Assembly: GCF_036417845.1 (NCBI RefSeq)
Contig: NC_089980.1
Location: forward strand, 44,948,501-45,012,500
Length of the DNA: 64,000 nt
Direction of reading: 5' to 3'
From: Apteryx mantelli
Lineage: Eukaryota > Chordata > Aves > Apterygiformes > Apterygidae
A program made the position numbers and the translations under genes. Shown here piece by piece: positions 22,021 through 36,810 of this stretch. The notes beneath the pieces are model-generated. The model was given only the letters and a program-made list of their open reading frames with translations. It did no database searches and had not been told where the DNA came from. Position 1 is the first letter of the stretch; the number at the start of each line of letters is the position of its first letter.

Positions 22021-24792
22021 CAGTATGTTTACTAAGAGCAAGAAACGAACTGCGGGATTAACTGTATCTTTACTCTGCAAGTGAGAGGCAGGTAGTACAG
22101 AGATAAACCAGAGAGTGTAAAGAAAGAATTTGGACTTTGCACATTCAAAAAAGAGGTGAAAGGGACTCCTGGGAACTGCTCCTGAACTGCTTGTCCTGCT
22201 TCTTCACTTCTTCATCCACAGAGTGTCAGTTAAGGATCTGAGTCATCCTCTTATTGTCTGGTGGTGGTGCCCACAGGCTCTAAATGAGAACAGATGATTA
22301 TCTGCATTACTGCAGTACCAAGAAACTTCTGCTGTGGATCAGAATTTAATTGCACTAGGCATGCAAACAAACACACACAAAAAAACAGAAAACAGAGAAA
22401 CAGAAGAAAAAGCAAAGTCCCTTTCAGTCTAAGTAGGTGAAAGAAAGCACTGGAGAGAGAAAGCATTATCACTTCCTATTCATGGATGGGAACTGGAGCA
22501 TTAAGAGATCAAATAACTTGCTCAAAGTCACAGAGAGGGTGGGCCAGAAAGTGAACCCAATCCATTAAGACTCCTTGCTTGCAGTCCCATCTCTTCCTTC
22601 AGTAAGGACTTTGCTCCACCCGTGCAGGGAGTGTGGTGATTTAGCTCACATGCATTCACACACAATAGTCTGAAAGAGGACATAAAACTCCTGTTTTAGA
22701 ACATAAGTCAAGCTGTAGTTTATAAGGTATAAGAACTTTACTTTGGGATTTCTGTAAGTACTAATACTGCTAATGACTGGCCACTCAATTCCATGGGCCC
22801 CTAAGAAAGACTCAATCTGATGTTTTCTATGGTTATATGCATTTGCATCTGACTTCTGCAATTCTGACAACTTACAGGAGGTGCAATAACCATCTGTATG
22901 CCCTCACTAAGGGTAATGCCTGAGGACAGGAAGTCAGGGGAACTGAAGACTTTGAACAACGCTCAGTTTAATGCCAGCAATTTTTAATGGAGATTATCTT
23001 GAATATCCTCTTCAAGAAAGCCTATCTGGAACTTGCTGAGGGATGGAAAAGACGGCTTGTTTTTCCAGAGGCTGAAGTGGTTGCAACCACTTGTCATATT
23101 GCAGGTGGGCAGTGGGCACGCAGCTGGCAACTCCTGTGAGCCCATCAATTTGCCACTGTCATCACAGCTGCTGAAGATCCATTCTTGCATCCTGCACTCT
23201 GTAAACAGCAGCTCATAACCACAAAGCACCAAGCATCTCTGGTCCAGCATCAGCTCAGGGAGCCAGAGCTGCTTGCTGAAAGCTGCCTTCTGTTTGCTTG
23301 CAGACATGTCAATATTTACTGAGTGAGGCTCCACTTTTGCCCAGCTGGAGCATGACAGCTTTGCCACTCCTGCACTCAGTGGCTCTGTCTTCCAGCATTA
23401 ACATCAGGAGGTGATGAGTGACCAGGCTGGCCTGATAAATGAGAAGAGGTCTGCAAACAGAGAACAGCAAACACTTCCTGGGGGGCTCAGGACACCTGCT
23501 GAGAAAGATGTTCTTTTTTTGCAAGTATCAGGTAGCATATGATGCTGTACTAGGAGAGAGACAGGAAAGGTGCTATTCTTGGCATTCGGTGCTGGGGAAG
23601 GCAGAGCTTCGAGAGGGGTATGAAGTGAATCGTTAAGGGGGCTCTGCAGGGAAGGCACGGTGCCATCTCAGAGCTGGAGCCCTGTCCCTGGGCTTTCCAC
23701 AGAGCCCTGTGAGTGCAACAGCCTGGAGCACACTGCAAGGGGAAGGGAAAGGCAGCCCAAGAGCCTGTCTCCTATTGCAGAGTGTACAGAAGATGGGGAA
23801 GGCAGGATCTGGGATAGACTTGTGGGGAAAGTGCAGTCACAGGCTGGAAGGCAATGAACTCCACTCCACAATTACAACTGCAGTCTTTCAGTTACCAAAC
23901 ATGTACATGTGAGCCATTATATGCAAATAAAAATCAAGAAGTCAGTTTCTGCCATTAAATTTTCAGGCTTAGTTCTCTGGGATTCCACAGCTAATTGAGG
24001 ATACTATAGTGGTAGGCACATTACAACTAATTGGTTGAATTTGGCCTGAGCTTACTGGCATGTTCTGTTCTACATTAGACGGACAATAGCTCTCAGAGGT
24101 AGTGAATGACAGAGGGGAGGGATCGCTAAACAGTAGAAAGGGCTTAGAGATACTGAGGCAGAATATTCAAAAAATGGATAAGCTGTTCAGTTTGGGCTGT
24201 TTCTTTTTGGTTATTTCTTTCAACTTTCTCCTTCTATCAGAACCCTCAGGGAAAGAAATATAAATTACTGAAGACTGGGGCTTTTTGTAGTGTCTAAGTG
24301 ACACAGGAGCATAAGTTTTACAAAAGTTGACTTAGGCACTTTGGAAAAAACCCTCAAGGACTGCAGTGTGGGTGGCAGCATTTCCCTGAGGATTTAGGAA
24401 GAAAGAGCAGCTGATCAAGGAGGGTATCAGGAGAGCGAGTCCATCCATCACATGTTTAAGTAGTGGCTTGGTACAGCAGAGTGCAAAATACGGGAGGCAG
24501 GGCTGTACAGAGCGTTGAAAGGAAGGCTACAAACAAGGAAAAAGATACAAGAAAAGGAATAGCATGGCTTATGCACTAAGTGAGGAAAAGCAGTTTTGAC
24601 AGATGACTGTGTGTAGAATCAGGCAGTGTGAGAAGCCCACTCGGGCCAACAGAAGGCTTTTCTGATGGCAAGTTTTGCATCATGGATGGCCTAACTTGGC
24701 TTGAGACTAATGACCCAGTGGTTCAGATCTCCTTTCCCATTATGGATTGAATTGTTTCCCTCAGTGGGGTCAAGTTTGCAGTTTCAGTGCCC

Positions 24793-24813
24793 GGGGGGGG
24801 GGGGGGGGGGGGG
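24793..24813 (+). repeat. 21-base poly-G run
   Basis: Twenty-one consecutive G bases are followed by A and three more G. It is a candidate G-quadruplex and a likely site of assembly length error. Confidence 0.9.
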
Positions 24814-27800
24814 AGGGCAGCATCCTGCAGTTAAATGCTCATGTCTTATGATCATGGGGGTTCATTTAAAGGAATTTTTACAAAAAGGCCGCCCCATGAA
24901 ACAAGCTCCCATGGCACAAGAGAGTATCACTGGGGCCACACTCAGTACCGTGAGCAGTGTGGGGCTGTAAAGATCCCAGCCCTGCCGGCCTGAGCTAGCA
25001 GAGCCCTGGGCAGACAGCAGCTGCATTGGGCTGCCTCCCAGGAGCAGGGTGGACAAGATCAGCCAACATCTGTTCCCCTTTAATCTTTTGTTCCTTTATG
25101 TTTTGGTGTGGAGCTTTTGTACGTAATGAGGTACATGCTCTGGCACATCCACAGCCACCCTCCTGAAGAGCAGATCTTGCAGACTGACAGTGCTGGGACG
25201 GAAGAGCTCTTCGCAGCTGGGATGTTTCAGGATGCTGCGCAGGCTACAGACTGCAAGTGTATTTCTGATGTTTGCAGCTCCTCCTGTCCTGCCAAAATCT
25301 GCAGGATTCCCAGGGCTCACCAGGCCTTATCAGGAAGAGGCTGAACTGTTCAAGTAGGTTCCCCTTCGTGTCACTGTTTCCAGTTGTTTTGATTACAAGA
25401 GGCTCATGTCAGGACAACCTCCAGGGCTTCCTTTCATTCACACCCCATTATGCAGTTAGTGTCTGCTACACTTGCACCTGCAGAGTCTGCTTGCCTGGAG
25501 CCATTGGTGCTTTTAACATCATGTGTATGCCATTTAATATACTCAGTTATGTTATCAGAAGTGGAAAGGGGAGAATAATGTACTGAATCCTAACAATATT
25601 CCACAAAGGCCTTATGCTTTCTCAGCTTCCACTACTGCCTCCAGAAGTTCATTGAGACTCTGGGAAGGGAGCCAAAGATGGTGTCCTGCTGAGAGAAAAG
25701 CAGTCACATATATTCTGTGGCATCTTTCTCCATTTAAGCCCCTGCTGAAGAAGCTCACAAAGCAGCATGCAGGTCAGCAGCCTGGAAGATGAAGGCCTTA
25801 CTGTGATATAAAGGTGCTTTTCTCTCCAAACAGCATGTGAAACCATAGATAACTCACATCTATGCTGGTGTTTGATGGTGTCCCTGTTACTCCTCTGGGT
25901 CAGAAAGCACAGGAGGATAATATTAATTGCCTTCCATCTCCAAGTGTCTTGAAACATGAGGGCCAGTATCCATGCAAACTCTTATCATCCAGGAAATCAC
26001 CAGCAAGAGGAAAAGTACATAGGACTGAACTTAGCTGAAGTGGTGAAGCAACTGCTTCTGCACGATATCTCACTGCAGAGTCAGGAACAGTAACACCTGG
26101 CAATATCGCACATGAGAAAACAATTCAGATGGAAAGGGGATGTCAGGAATACACAATGGGACAGATATCAGAGGCCAGTGAACCCAGAGCAGCTCCGAAG
26201 AATTGTGAAATGACCCTTCTTCATGTCCAGCTGTAAGACAAAGCTGGCTGGATCTATATTCCCAAAACTCAGAGCAAGGGAGGATGAATAAAGTGTGAGG
26301 CCCTAGGCAGAAGGGGCTGCTGGCTTCCAGATTTCCCAGACCAACATCTTTTTATGCTGGCCTGTATGCGTGTCTGCTTTGGTGGATGCATTCTCCTCCT
26401 CTGTAAGTCAAGAGGGGAAAGGGTGGGCAGAAGTAAAGGAGTGAGAGAGCACCTGGAAGGCTGAGCTGCTGTCTTATTCATGCATCCAAGAGGAAGATCC
26501 CGGCACAAAGACAGAATTTCCATAGCCAGAGTTGGATAGGTGCTGTTAGTTAAGCACTAGCAGATAATTGGACACCTTTCTATGTCCCTATCTCTGTACT
26601 ACTCAGAGGATACTGGACGTTCTCACACTCCAGACGCTCCTCCCTTGGAGTCTGAGCAGCACAGAGGGGACTGTCATGGCTGGAGAGCAAACTTGTGGGA
26701 AATTGTCGCTATTCTACAGGTCATGTTCCAGGGCTCATCCCTATTTTTTCTTCCATGCTCACAATAGCTATATTTTCCAGAAGCCAGTAAAAACAGGATA
26801 TGATGAAATCAAGTGAACATCTTTGACTACTTCTCCCAGGAAAACAGCCTATGGGCAAGGACCCTACACAGCCAGGAAGGAACTGCCAGGAAAAATAGAA
26901 CAATCTCCTAGCTGTGACTTCCCCTCCAGCCAGGGGGACCTCTGCCATTTCTTCTGTAACAGAACAATTTGTATCTTCCTCTCCATGTCATATCTCTGCA
27001 CAGGTCAGGTACTTGAATGCCTTGCCAGATACTCATTATATGTTGCTTTGCAACAGTGGAACATAAAGACAGGGGATACTAAAAACCAACACACAGCAAT
27101 AAGCACTTCAATACCAGTCTCCTCCTTTCCACTTATCATCCTTGGGTCTGTGATATCTACTATGGGAATGTGCAAACAAAGATGCTGGTAAAAAAAAGGT
27201 ATGGCTTTAAGCTGCTGGAAAAGCCATGGGTTAGTGCTCTCTATTGAAAAATCACTTTGCATTTTTCTTTCTGACAATTTCTTCTTCTAAGTTTGAATGG
27301 TAGAGGCCTGTATTATAGACTTATGTGCCCTGTGTTCCAGCTGTTGTGCCATGGAGGCCTGAAGGTCTGTTGAGGCACAAATTTATTTAAAATACAACTG
27401 GAGAAGGGAGTACTGCACAGGCAGACTTATCTAGCTCTAAGCAATAGAGCTGCCAATACAAATTGTCCAGAAGATGGAAAAAGAAATTTGTCCTCTTTGC
27501 TCTTCCCAAGACAAATGAGGACTCGCTTGTTTTGCTTTTGCTCAAACATGAATCCAGGCTAGAATCAGAATTAGAGTCAAAACAAAATCTGTTTGCTCTT
27601 TGATGATTAATCTTTAACAGGAGCATGAAGACAGTGCGCTGTGAGGATAATGCTCTAGAGGGTGCATTAGACTGCCTCAGGGACTAAGATGGACTAATGT
27701 GTTTAAGTGCCGACTCCTTGGTATCAGGGAAAAGACATATTGCTGCAGACTATAGGAAAGCGATGTAGCTAGCTGTATTTGCAAAGTCATCCTCTGAAAG

Positions 27801-30429
27801 GAGACAGTAGGTTTACCCATCTTTTTTTTTTTTTTTTTTTTTAATAAAGACCTGCCATCATTGCTGCAGAAAAGTCCTGTAACTGGACTGTTAGAAGAGT
27901 TAGGATTTTCTTCCTTAGAAGAGGGGTTTGGGAAGAGAAGGAGAGGTTGCTGTCTTCTACTGCTGTCTCTGTGGGGTCAGTTCAATTACTTGAGCTCAGT
28001 TTGCTTCCCAAATTTCCAGGCTCTGCCACACTTAGGGCATGCCTACCATAGAATCAGAGGGTGTAACTGCAGCACTAGCAACTGTATGTGGACGCTAACA
28101 GTGGTAAAGTAACAGCAGTACAGACTTGCAGGAAGGCCAGTCAAGGCTAGTAAGAGGTTTGAGCAAGCTTGTTAGACCATGCTGCTGTGGCTACACTGCT
28201 GTTGATACCCGACTACTTAGAGCTAGATAAGTCTGCCTGTGCAGCACTCCCTTCTCCAGCTGTGTTTTAAATAAAGCACAACTTGCAGATTCTTTTCCAA
28301 GGTCCTGCTGTAGAGTGGGCACTTTGGTCATTGGACAGGTCCAGAATCGCTCTTTTTCCAGAGCTCTCCAGTGGCTCCAGATCACCCTGAAGCCTTTGGC
28401 TCTGCACTTTTCAAGAAAATGAATCCCAAATCTCGTGCCACCATGAGGCAAGTCTGCAGCTGCTAATCATTCCCTTACGGATTAGCTGAGCCTGTTCCAC
28501 TTCTGGTGTACAGGCCCAAGCATGTATTAAAATACTGGACAGCCTTCCACGATTGCAGGGCACTGTCTGCTAAAAAGCTGATTTTCACACTGACATTTTC
28601 CAAGAGCCGGTGTGGCCCCATCAAGTCAATGACTAAAGGAGGCAGATGGGTGGATAGAAAGGGAAGCAAGGGACAGACTGGCATGGGGAGATTTCATTTT
28701 GGGTGCAAGATAAGTGATTAGCAGCTGGCTGGGGGAGAAGTGGGACAAAAACGGCTCTCAGCCAGACCAGTGTCACTCAGACTTCGCCAGCAGGAGTAAC
28801 TGACATGGGAATGGGCAGGAGAGCCAGGGATGAGTGAGGTGTGCTGGTTAGTTACTCCAACACCTACACAAAAACACCCACTCATTGCCACAGAGGATCC
28901 TGTAGAAGTGCACACTGGGCTTACAGAAGCAGAAAGGAGATGCAGTCCCTGCACTGCCCTCGTTTGTAACGCTTGCCCTATTGAATACTGCTAAACCACA
29001 CCCTGGCGGCTCCTACCAAATGACAGGCCATGCCTATGCTTTAGCATCATCTCCAAGCAGCTCCAGCCAGCCCAGGCCTTGCTTCCCCCCCCCAGTGGAA
29101 ACAAGCACAGTTTTCCCCTTTTCCATGGATCTACTTTCCCTAATGCATGAGAACACTGAGGGCGAATTTCTCACTTTGGCTGGCCACAAGAAGAACACCT
29201 GAAGTGTCCCCCTCTCTGTATCCCTGCCAAACATACTAACTGACAAAGCCACTTGTGTGAACCTAGCTTCTTTCTGCATCCCTTGTCTGCAGACCTGTAC
29301 GAGGCTGAGCTGAACTAGTTTCTCGTGCTGTGCTGACAGAGGCATGTGAGCCCCTGTGAGCACCCCGTAAGCTTTTCCTTCCTGAGCAGAGGACAGATGC
29401 TAATCAACACCAAGTGCTACAGCTTTAGCTCTGCAGCTTAGCTCTGCCTTCAGTGCTGGCACGGTGTGATCCTGCCAACTATGTAAGTTCCCAGGTTGCT
29501 AAATCTGCCCTTTGTCCCCAAGAGCCTAGGGCAACACCAGGGCTTGCCAAATTACAGCTCTGCTAGCTTGTCCAACATATCCACCTTGCCCCATCCTAGC
29601 CCCCTCAGTCCCTTACTGCAAGACTTCACATCCGTCAAAAGCGTCTCCCTAGGCCACAGGGGCCAGGCACCTCTCTAGGGACTTGTTAGGCAGCTCCTGC
29701 AGGCTGCCTGCCAAACTGAGGATGGGCCAGGCTGGACCCTTATGCACTTCACATAAATACCATAATTTCAGCATTCGCTTCCATGGGCCGCATTGTTCTA
29801 GGCAGCAACTCAGTGTTTGTACAGAGCAAGGTGCCTCCCCTTCCCACCGGAAAAATAATTTTTCAGCATCAGGGCAAATGGTGTGTCCCGTGGGCTGCCT
29901 CCATCCACTCTCAAGCCTGAGCAAGGGCCCAAACACCTTTTTTCTTATAAAAGAGTGGGAAGATGGAGAAATAGTCCTGGCCTGAAATCAGTAGAGCTCT
30001 GCAACACCAAAAAATATGTTGCAGGCCACCAAAGGAGAAAGATCCATCTTGGGATCACATGTATTTTGAAAGTTGTAGATGGGGGAGGACAGCTTGCTTT
30101 TTTCCAGCACTTCTGTCATTTTCCTTGGGGAGAAAAAACTTCTCATTTTCTAAGAATTGCTTATTTTATAATGACCCTATCTTCCTACCCCCACACTTAT
30201 GTGCTCTATCCACTAGACACGTCCTGACTGTCACGTAGACAGTTGCTCTTCTTGGCCAAGCAGCTGTATTCCTGGCCTGTGCTATGCTTACCTTGATAGA
30301 GCCTCGATCTTTCACTAGAGAATCAGAACATTAATAACTCTAATTTACAGCCTAATATCTTACACATAGGAAAAATACAAGGGGAAGACCAGGCACATTT
30401 TCCTTGCCTCATTTGCACCAATTACTCAT

Positions 30430-31000
30430 AGATCTATCTTCCTTTATTATGCTGAATAATTTCTCTTCACTCTTCAAATATTTGGAGGCAATTAACCTGC
30501 CCCTAATCAATCATTCCTTAGGCAAACTAGATTTTGCTTTTGTAATGTTTTTCTGTATAGTAGCTCCAGCCTCATAATCATCTTTGTTGCCATTCTTTCA
30601 GTTTCTTTTAGTTTGTCACTATTTTTCTGGTAATGTGGTTCCTGGAACTGAACACAATATTCCAGGCATAGGAGTTTTGTGTGTATGATTGTGTGTGTGA
30701 TGTTGCCCTCAGGTGGTTAGTCTAGAGAGATGATGAGGCTTTAAAAAAAAAAAATAGTATCTTCAGTACAGAGATTTGTAACTGTATCGAAACTGTAGAG
30801 AGAGCGCTCTTTTACGTGATGCCTTGGGACAGAACTCAGGATGACATTGGCTTTTTCTGACTGTCTGCTCTCAGTCTTAGATCTCTGCATTTTAGACGTA
30901 TCTCCCAGTTTGTGGAGGCTACTGTGCTTGAAGATCAGCAGAAGGAATCTCAGTTTTAGTGATTTGGTGGTGTGCGTCTTGTGACCTTCACAGGCTGAAT
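30430..31000 (-). repeat. Old CR1-like LINE remnant
   Basis: Eroded matches to the CR1 3' region in minus orientation include CTCTTCAAATATTTGGAGGC and CCTGGAACTGAACACAATAT followed by TCCAGGCATAG. These correspond to the conserved 'aactggacacaatactccag' part seen intact at about 17040. Borders are approximate. Confidence 0.55.
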
Positions 31001-34000
31001 GTGAGTTCTAATACAAGAGCCATGAGAACTGACAGACTTCCATCATCACCAACTTTATTAATAATAATTTTATTCTTATGGCTACTTGTCTTGGTCACAT
31101 TTTTCAGCAATTCATTTTTGTCTCAAAATTATATGTGGCATAAAATTAAATTTACTTTTTTTATTACACCAGGTGTTCTGTAATTCCTTGATTACAATAT
31201 ATATAAAATCCTAGAAGCTGTTCAGAAGGACACAAGAGACTTTATTGAAGGTCATATTAGAAGTTCATTGTATTTGTCTCTCCTTTAACTCAACTCTTCA
31301 CAAAGCTAAGCCATCCTGTTCATTCATTCCCTTCTCCTATCAAAGTCTCTGCTGTTCCAGTGATTATGATGCCCCTTTATTTTCTATTTCTTTTCTATTA
31401 TTCTCTGCCTCATTGTTAAGGAACTGATCATACCTAACACTGATTTCAAGGTGGAGATACAGACCTGACTTATTCAGGAATTACTATGGTAATATATACA
31501 TTCTTGACCTATTTAATATATGACATCTTAGTGGTTTTGCTTTGCTCTGCACTGAACCTCCTCTCTCAGTATAGGGCTATCCACAGAGGTGTCCAGATAT
31601 TTTCGCTGAGATCAGCTCTAATTCAGAATTTATCAGCATGTAGATAAGCTAAATATTTTTTTCCAGCATTCCTTAACTTACACTGGTCTACATAGAGCTC
31701 CGTCTGCCATTGCTTTGTCCCACTTACATAACTTGGTTCATTCCTGCTCCCATTGAATGCAAATGCCAAAACAGGCATTAGTTTCAAAAGGAGCAAGAGC
31801 AAAGCCTTTTCTAGGACCTTTGGAAGCTTTTCTCAGTCATTCTGTATCTTACATAAATTTGGTCACATTACTGGACCTTCTTAACTTCTTCACCTTCTCC
31901 CATCACCTTCTGGATGTGTGGTGCAGAACTAAGCTGTGGTCTCCCTAATGACATTGAAGGTTTTGTCACTGAAATCAAATGAGCTGGACAGGATCTATTT
32001 TGGCCACTATATGTCTCAGGGATATCACAGGAAATGCCTTGCAACTCCTGTTAATTCAACACTACTAAGAAATGGATGCTTTCTCCTATGTTTTCTTTTC
32101 CATCTTCACTTTTTTTTTCCTTGCTTCCTGCAGAACTAATCCTTATGCAATCTCTTGGTATGTCTATGTGACTTATATTAATATGTCTATATTAATCTAT
32201 TTGACAATTTCAATCAAATTTGGCAGGCAGAGATTTTTAAAATGGCTATGAAATGTGTTTCTACATATTTCATAAAACTGATTGCTTTGCCAAGTGCAGG
32301 GGGAATTTTATAAAGATACACAGAGAAAACAAAGTCTTAGAATAATCCCATCAAAAAGTTTATGGTCAAAGAGACACAGATATGTAGGAAACTAGGCTTC
32401 ATTAGTTCCACTACTCGTGGAACTGCTTATTAATCTTTGGCATGGAATCATCCCACACACTGTTGTTGCCAAGTTTTCTTAATAGCCACTTGCAAAAGGG
32501 GTTATCCTTGTACATTTGGGAAGGTCCAGGCAGTTACATATGCTGTGATTTTGCCTAGACAAGTCTTTCCAAGAATGCTGAAAGGCTGGAGGAGAGAAAA
32601 AATTCATGCTTACAGACTTGTCGATAGAGTGAGTCATGTTTGCCATATTCAAACTGGTATCTTCAGATATGATACCTAATTATTTTCCCAGCTGCATTTG
32701 TAGGTCCTTTTATAAAGCTCAAGGTCCATAGTGCTATTTTCTTTAGAAAAGATGTCTGCAGTGTTGTTATTACTTTATACTGAAACTTTCCTGGTTTCAT
32801 CAGACTAGCTCTTTTTAATGAAAAATTAAAATCATATTCTTATGTTAGAAGTTTAGTTGATTCAGTCTTCATTTCCATAATGCCACTGGACCTGAAGAGT
32901 TCTTCATGTTACTGTTGTTGTTGTTGTTGTATAATGTAGGCATAACAACCGGTAATGGTCAGCAGGAAAAAACATAGAAGAAATAACTCTTCAGATAGGA
33001 GGCCACAGAAATATTTCCAAATGGCTAATGCAGTTCCCAAAGAGGGAGGAAATAGCACAGGATCAGAGCAAAAAACTTTCCAAAATTTCCAGCAAACTGC
33101 ACTGGAAATTCCATGAGACTTACTTCCGAAAAAGCACATCTCTTGCTTGCACGTTTCTTCAGGCCTACAAAGGAGAGGCTGGTGGCTCCGGCAGCCAGGC
33201 GGTGCCTTCTGCAGGAACAAATCATGGGAGCTCTGTGGGTGGCTAACGCTTGCCTGATGTCTCTACAAAAGCACACTTAAATCGGGGCTTCTCTCTTTTC
33301 GCTATTAAGCCCTTTATAAAAGTGTTGCCTTGTTTAAGGAAGTTTGCTGTGTGGAGCTATAGCAGAACAACGCAACTTGCACAGAGACAACCTGCCCATC
33401 GCCTGCAACTGCACCTACCCCTCAGAGCCTCTGAGCACTGATGCCCACCAAAAGCAAGTCCAGGAGTTGGCCTGAATAAGGACTAAAGAAAGGAAGCTGA
33501 GATCTGGCCCTTGATAATAATTAGTTTCACAGGATCCTTAGCATTGGTCATTGTTATAGGGAAGGATGGAGGTCATTCTCTGCCTCACCCAAACATGATT
33601 ATTGGAGGGTTTTTTTAGACTAAATAAATTATCGAGTATAGTCCACTTACCATACTGATTTATCTTAAACTCTGGCTTTTGTTTCTGCCTCCAACTCTTC
33701 TGTCACTACACCAATGATAAATCATCCAGGGTATTTTTTTCCACAAGATATTTATATCTATATAGTCCTGCAGATTTTAGGTCTGGTTCCTCCATCATGT
33801 GCCTTTGGTCAGTTGCATAATTTTTTTATTATGAGTCTTGCTTTCTTTGTAAGACAATGGTTTGAGGGAAGTGTTGTGGGAAGTACACAATGCACTTCTA
33901 AGACTGTAAGACAGCAAACAGCAAAAACAAACAGGGTTTTAAAGCTGTGTCAATTGTATGGAGTTCACTTCTCTATCAGAAATTTTTCTGTCTTTGGTAC

Positions 34001-36689
34001 TCAATTTAACCCTTGGCATTTAGTATCTAGAGAATTCAGCCTCTTGGGATACAAGACTTGGGAACAGCACATTCAGCTTTGATGCTTTCAGCCTTCATTG
34101 GAGAATTACCCCTGTCCAGCTGCAGCTTGCAAGCTTCAGCAACACTCATCTTCCAAAATTACAGCAATGTCATGACAGTCCAACAGGGCCATGTCTCACA
34201 TTATGCTCCAGGATTAACATTCCTAGTCTGCAGTGTAACAGAATTCATATCCAAGAGCACAAAAAGCCTCACCCTTGCGCCCAGCCTTGTGTGCATGGCA
34301 GAGTGCACACACAGTGGCCACCATGGTTTGCACATCTGGGCCCTGAGCACAAGCTCCCCGTGCCTGCTGCCCTGCCTCTCATCACCAATATTCCCGTGAT
34401 TATCCCCAGGGTATCAGTGACCTAAATACATTGAAAGTTGCATTTGTTTTTAATGTTGCTGAGTCTCTAAAATCAGTGCACATAACAAACTGCCTGTTTC
34501 CAAGCAGCTGTTGTGTAACTTCATTCCCCACCCCCAGACACGTTGCCTGCCATTCATTTAATGGGCTTAGTTTCACTGGGAAGTGCCTGGAGGAACCTCT
34601 TAGCTTCCTAATTAGCAACAGAAGGGGCCAACCCTTGCTGGAGGTAGCAGTGAAACATTTGTGAGGTCTCCTGAGAATAAGGGAAGCAGAGAAGGGGCCA
34701 TTTCAAGCTGGCAAAACACTAACTTTTATTCACTGTACAGTACAGAGCAGAGGACTAGAAGACAGCGTGTGGGGGAAAGTACTTGCAGAAGAAGCCTGAA
34801 GAAGTGATGATGGGCTTTGTAAGCAAAATAGAGAGTATTTGTGAAGGGGGAGGAGGGGATAGAAGAGATTTTCTATGTCCGTCCCAAGTTGTTCACCACT
34901 CTTGTAATCTAAGTTTTATATAAAATATTGTGGAGTAGCACAGAGGCCTCACGGATTGGGTGCTGGTGAAGATAGGGGTAAGGTGTTGATGTGATCTGCT
35001 CTCAGATGTTTGATCTGTTTTTTGTTAATAAGATTCGGGAATTAAGAGCTTGGAAGCACTTAGGAGCTCGGTGTTTCCTCCCAGGACGTAATCACTGAGG
35101 CTGAGTAGAGACTGCCATTCAGGGCTGGCATAAATTTTGGTACAAAACAAATCTCCTGCCAGCCAGCTGAATTGCCTGACGCCATGTGGGGAAGGTGAAA
35201 ACTTTCCCTGTCCACTGTGGGTGCTGAGACAGTCTTGAAGCTCATTCTGGGGCCCCAGGACACAGCCAGATGTGGTAAGCTCTCTGATTTTTCCTGTGCA
35301 ATCCTATCTCTGGGCAGTGTTTTTCTCATGACCTACCTACTGAAAGAAATCTGTGTGCATGAACTGCCCCATCTTGGACCTGTTGGATTGTTCAGACCAT
35401 GCCCCAGTTCCTGCACAATTTGGTATCTTGAAGTATCTTTGGGCTGTGAGAGCGACTGGGTGATGACACAAAGATGCAGTCAAGGTGAGGAAATGCCTCA
35501 TTAGCCTCAGGAGTTTCCTTAAAGAAAAAAGGATAGGAGGTGGAGTTCAAAGCCAAAGTGCTACGTAGGGGTCTAGTATGGTTGTTTGGGAGCCTCAAGG
35601 AGCACAAGAAAGTTCTGAAGCTGCTAGACATTGCCCTGCCTGCACAAACATTACCTAGCCAGCAGCTTGCAAGTAGTAGCCACTGACCAAATAAAAAGAA
35701 GATAGCTGGTCCCCAGTATGTTTATGAGCCAGGAGACCATATGCACAAAGATCCGCTATTACTGCCCACCATTTGCTGTCTGGTAATACTCTTAAGACAG
35801 TGAACCTGACCTTGTGCATCCAAAAGGGAAGTTACGCAGCAAGGCCTTCCTGCTGAAAGATGAAGGGCAGAGCATGACAGCCAGGGTCGTAAACCCCAGT
35901 GAGAGGCTCTAAAGGTAAGAATAATCATTTACAAGTCACCAGAGCATCTCAAACTATACAAGAGCTGTATTCAAAGGTTTTGTGCTCCATTCTTAGTTCT
36001 GTGCACTACCTCATTTCATAACCAGAAGTCACCAGCTTCCCTCCCCATATCTCAGATTTCAGCATTTATGAGGCCTGGATTATGATTATGTGCAAAGGAC
36101 AATGAGAAAAATAGAAAGTGCCCAAATAGAAAATTTGGAATTATGAACACTGCAAGCTCCTCTTTCCCACTAGAGGGCACCCAGTATTTGCAAAACTGCT
36201 GCAAGCAACTCTGCTGCTTGGCCCTTGGGTCCTTTCTCCAGCAGCAGTTTACACTAAACTAGTATTTGTGGATGATCCTGGGAGAGCTGGAAGGTTATGT
36301 TGTGTTTGGCTCCTCTTGCATATCTCCAGCTGCTAAACCAGCTGAAAAAATACATTGTGGTAACATTTCCATGTGCACATTTTCTATCATTGCTGCAGGG
36401 TGATGCAAATGATTAGTGACAAGAGCAAGGGAAAAACATAGGTAGGAAACAAGCTCCATATTAATATGCAATTCATGCAATGGAAACATATGTAATCCCT
36501 TTATAAAATGGATGTAGGTTATAAAGGGACTGCCAGGTGGCAGCAATGGGAGGCTTAGATAGAGGTGCAATACTGAGATGCAGGATATCAAGTATCATTC
36601 TCACCCTTTTTTTTCTCCATGCCAGAATAACATCTGGACCAGCAAAATCACAGCACTGGGACAGAGGCAGAAAACCTTCTAATAGTGCT

Positions 36690-36810
36690 TCAAGAGGGCT
36701 GTGAAACTTTATTCAGTGGAGGCTTTTAAAAACAGGTTAGATAAATGTCTCTCAGGACTGGTTTAAAGATAATTGATCCTGCCCCAGTGCAGGGAGATGC
36801 TCTGAACCAC
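36690..36810 (+). repeat. Old CR1-like 3' end fragment
   Basis: GGAGGCTTTTAAAAACAGGT, then TAGATAAATGTCTCTCAGGA and GATCCTGCCCCAGTGCAGGG, match the layout of the ORF2 tail and 3' end of older CR1/L3 elements in plus orientation. Confidence 0.5.

Noticed and set aside
22984-23398. Minus-strand open frame of about 138 codons, Cys-rich
   Set aside because: No good acceptor was seen and no neighbouring exons in phase. Several frames of this length are expected by chance in 64 kb.
33025-33276. Overlapping frames near 33.0-33.4 kb considered as exons
   Set aside because: No matching acceptor and donor pair was seen, and the frames on the two strands shadow each other.
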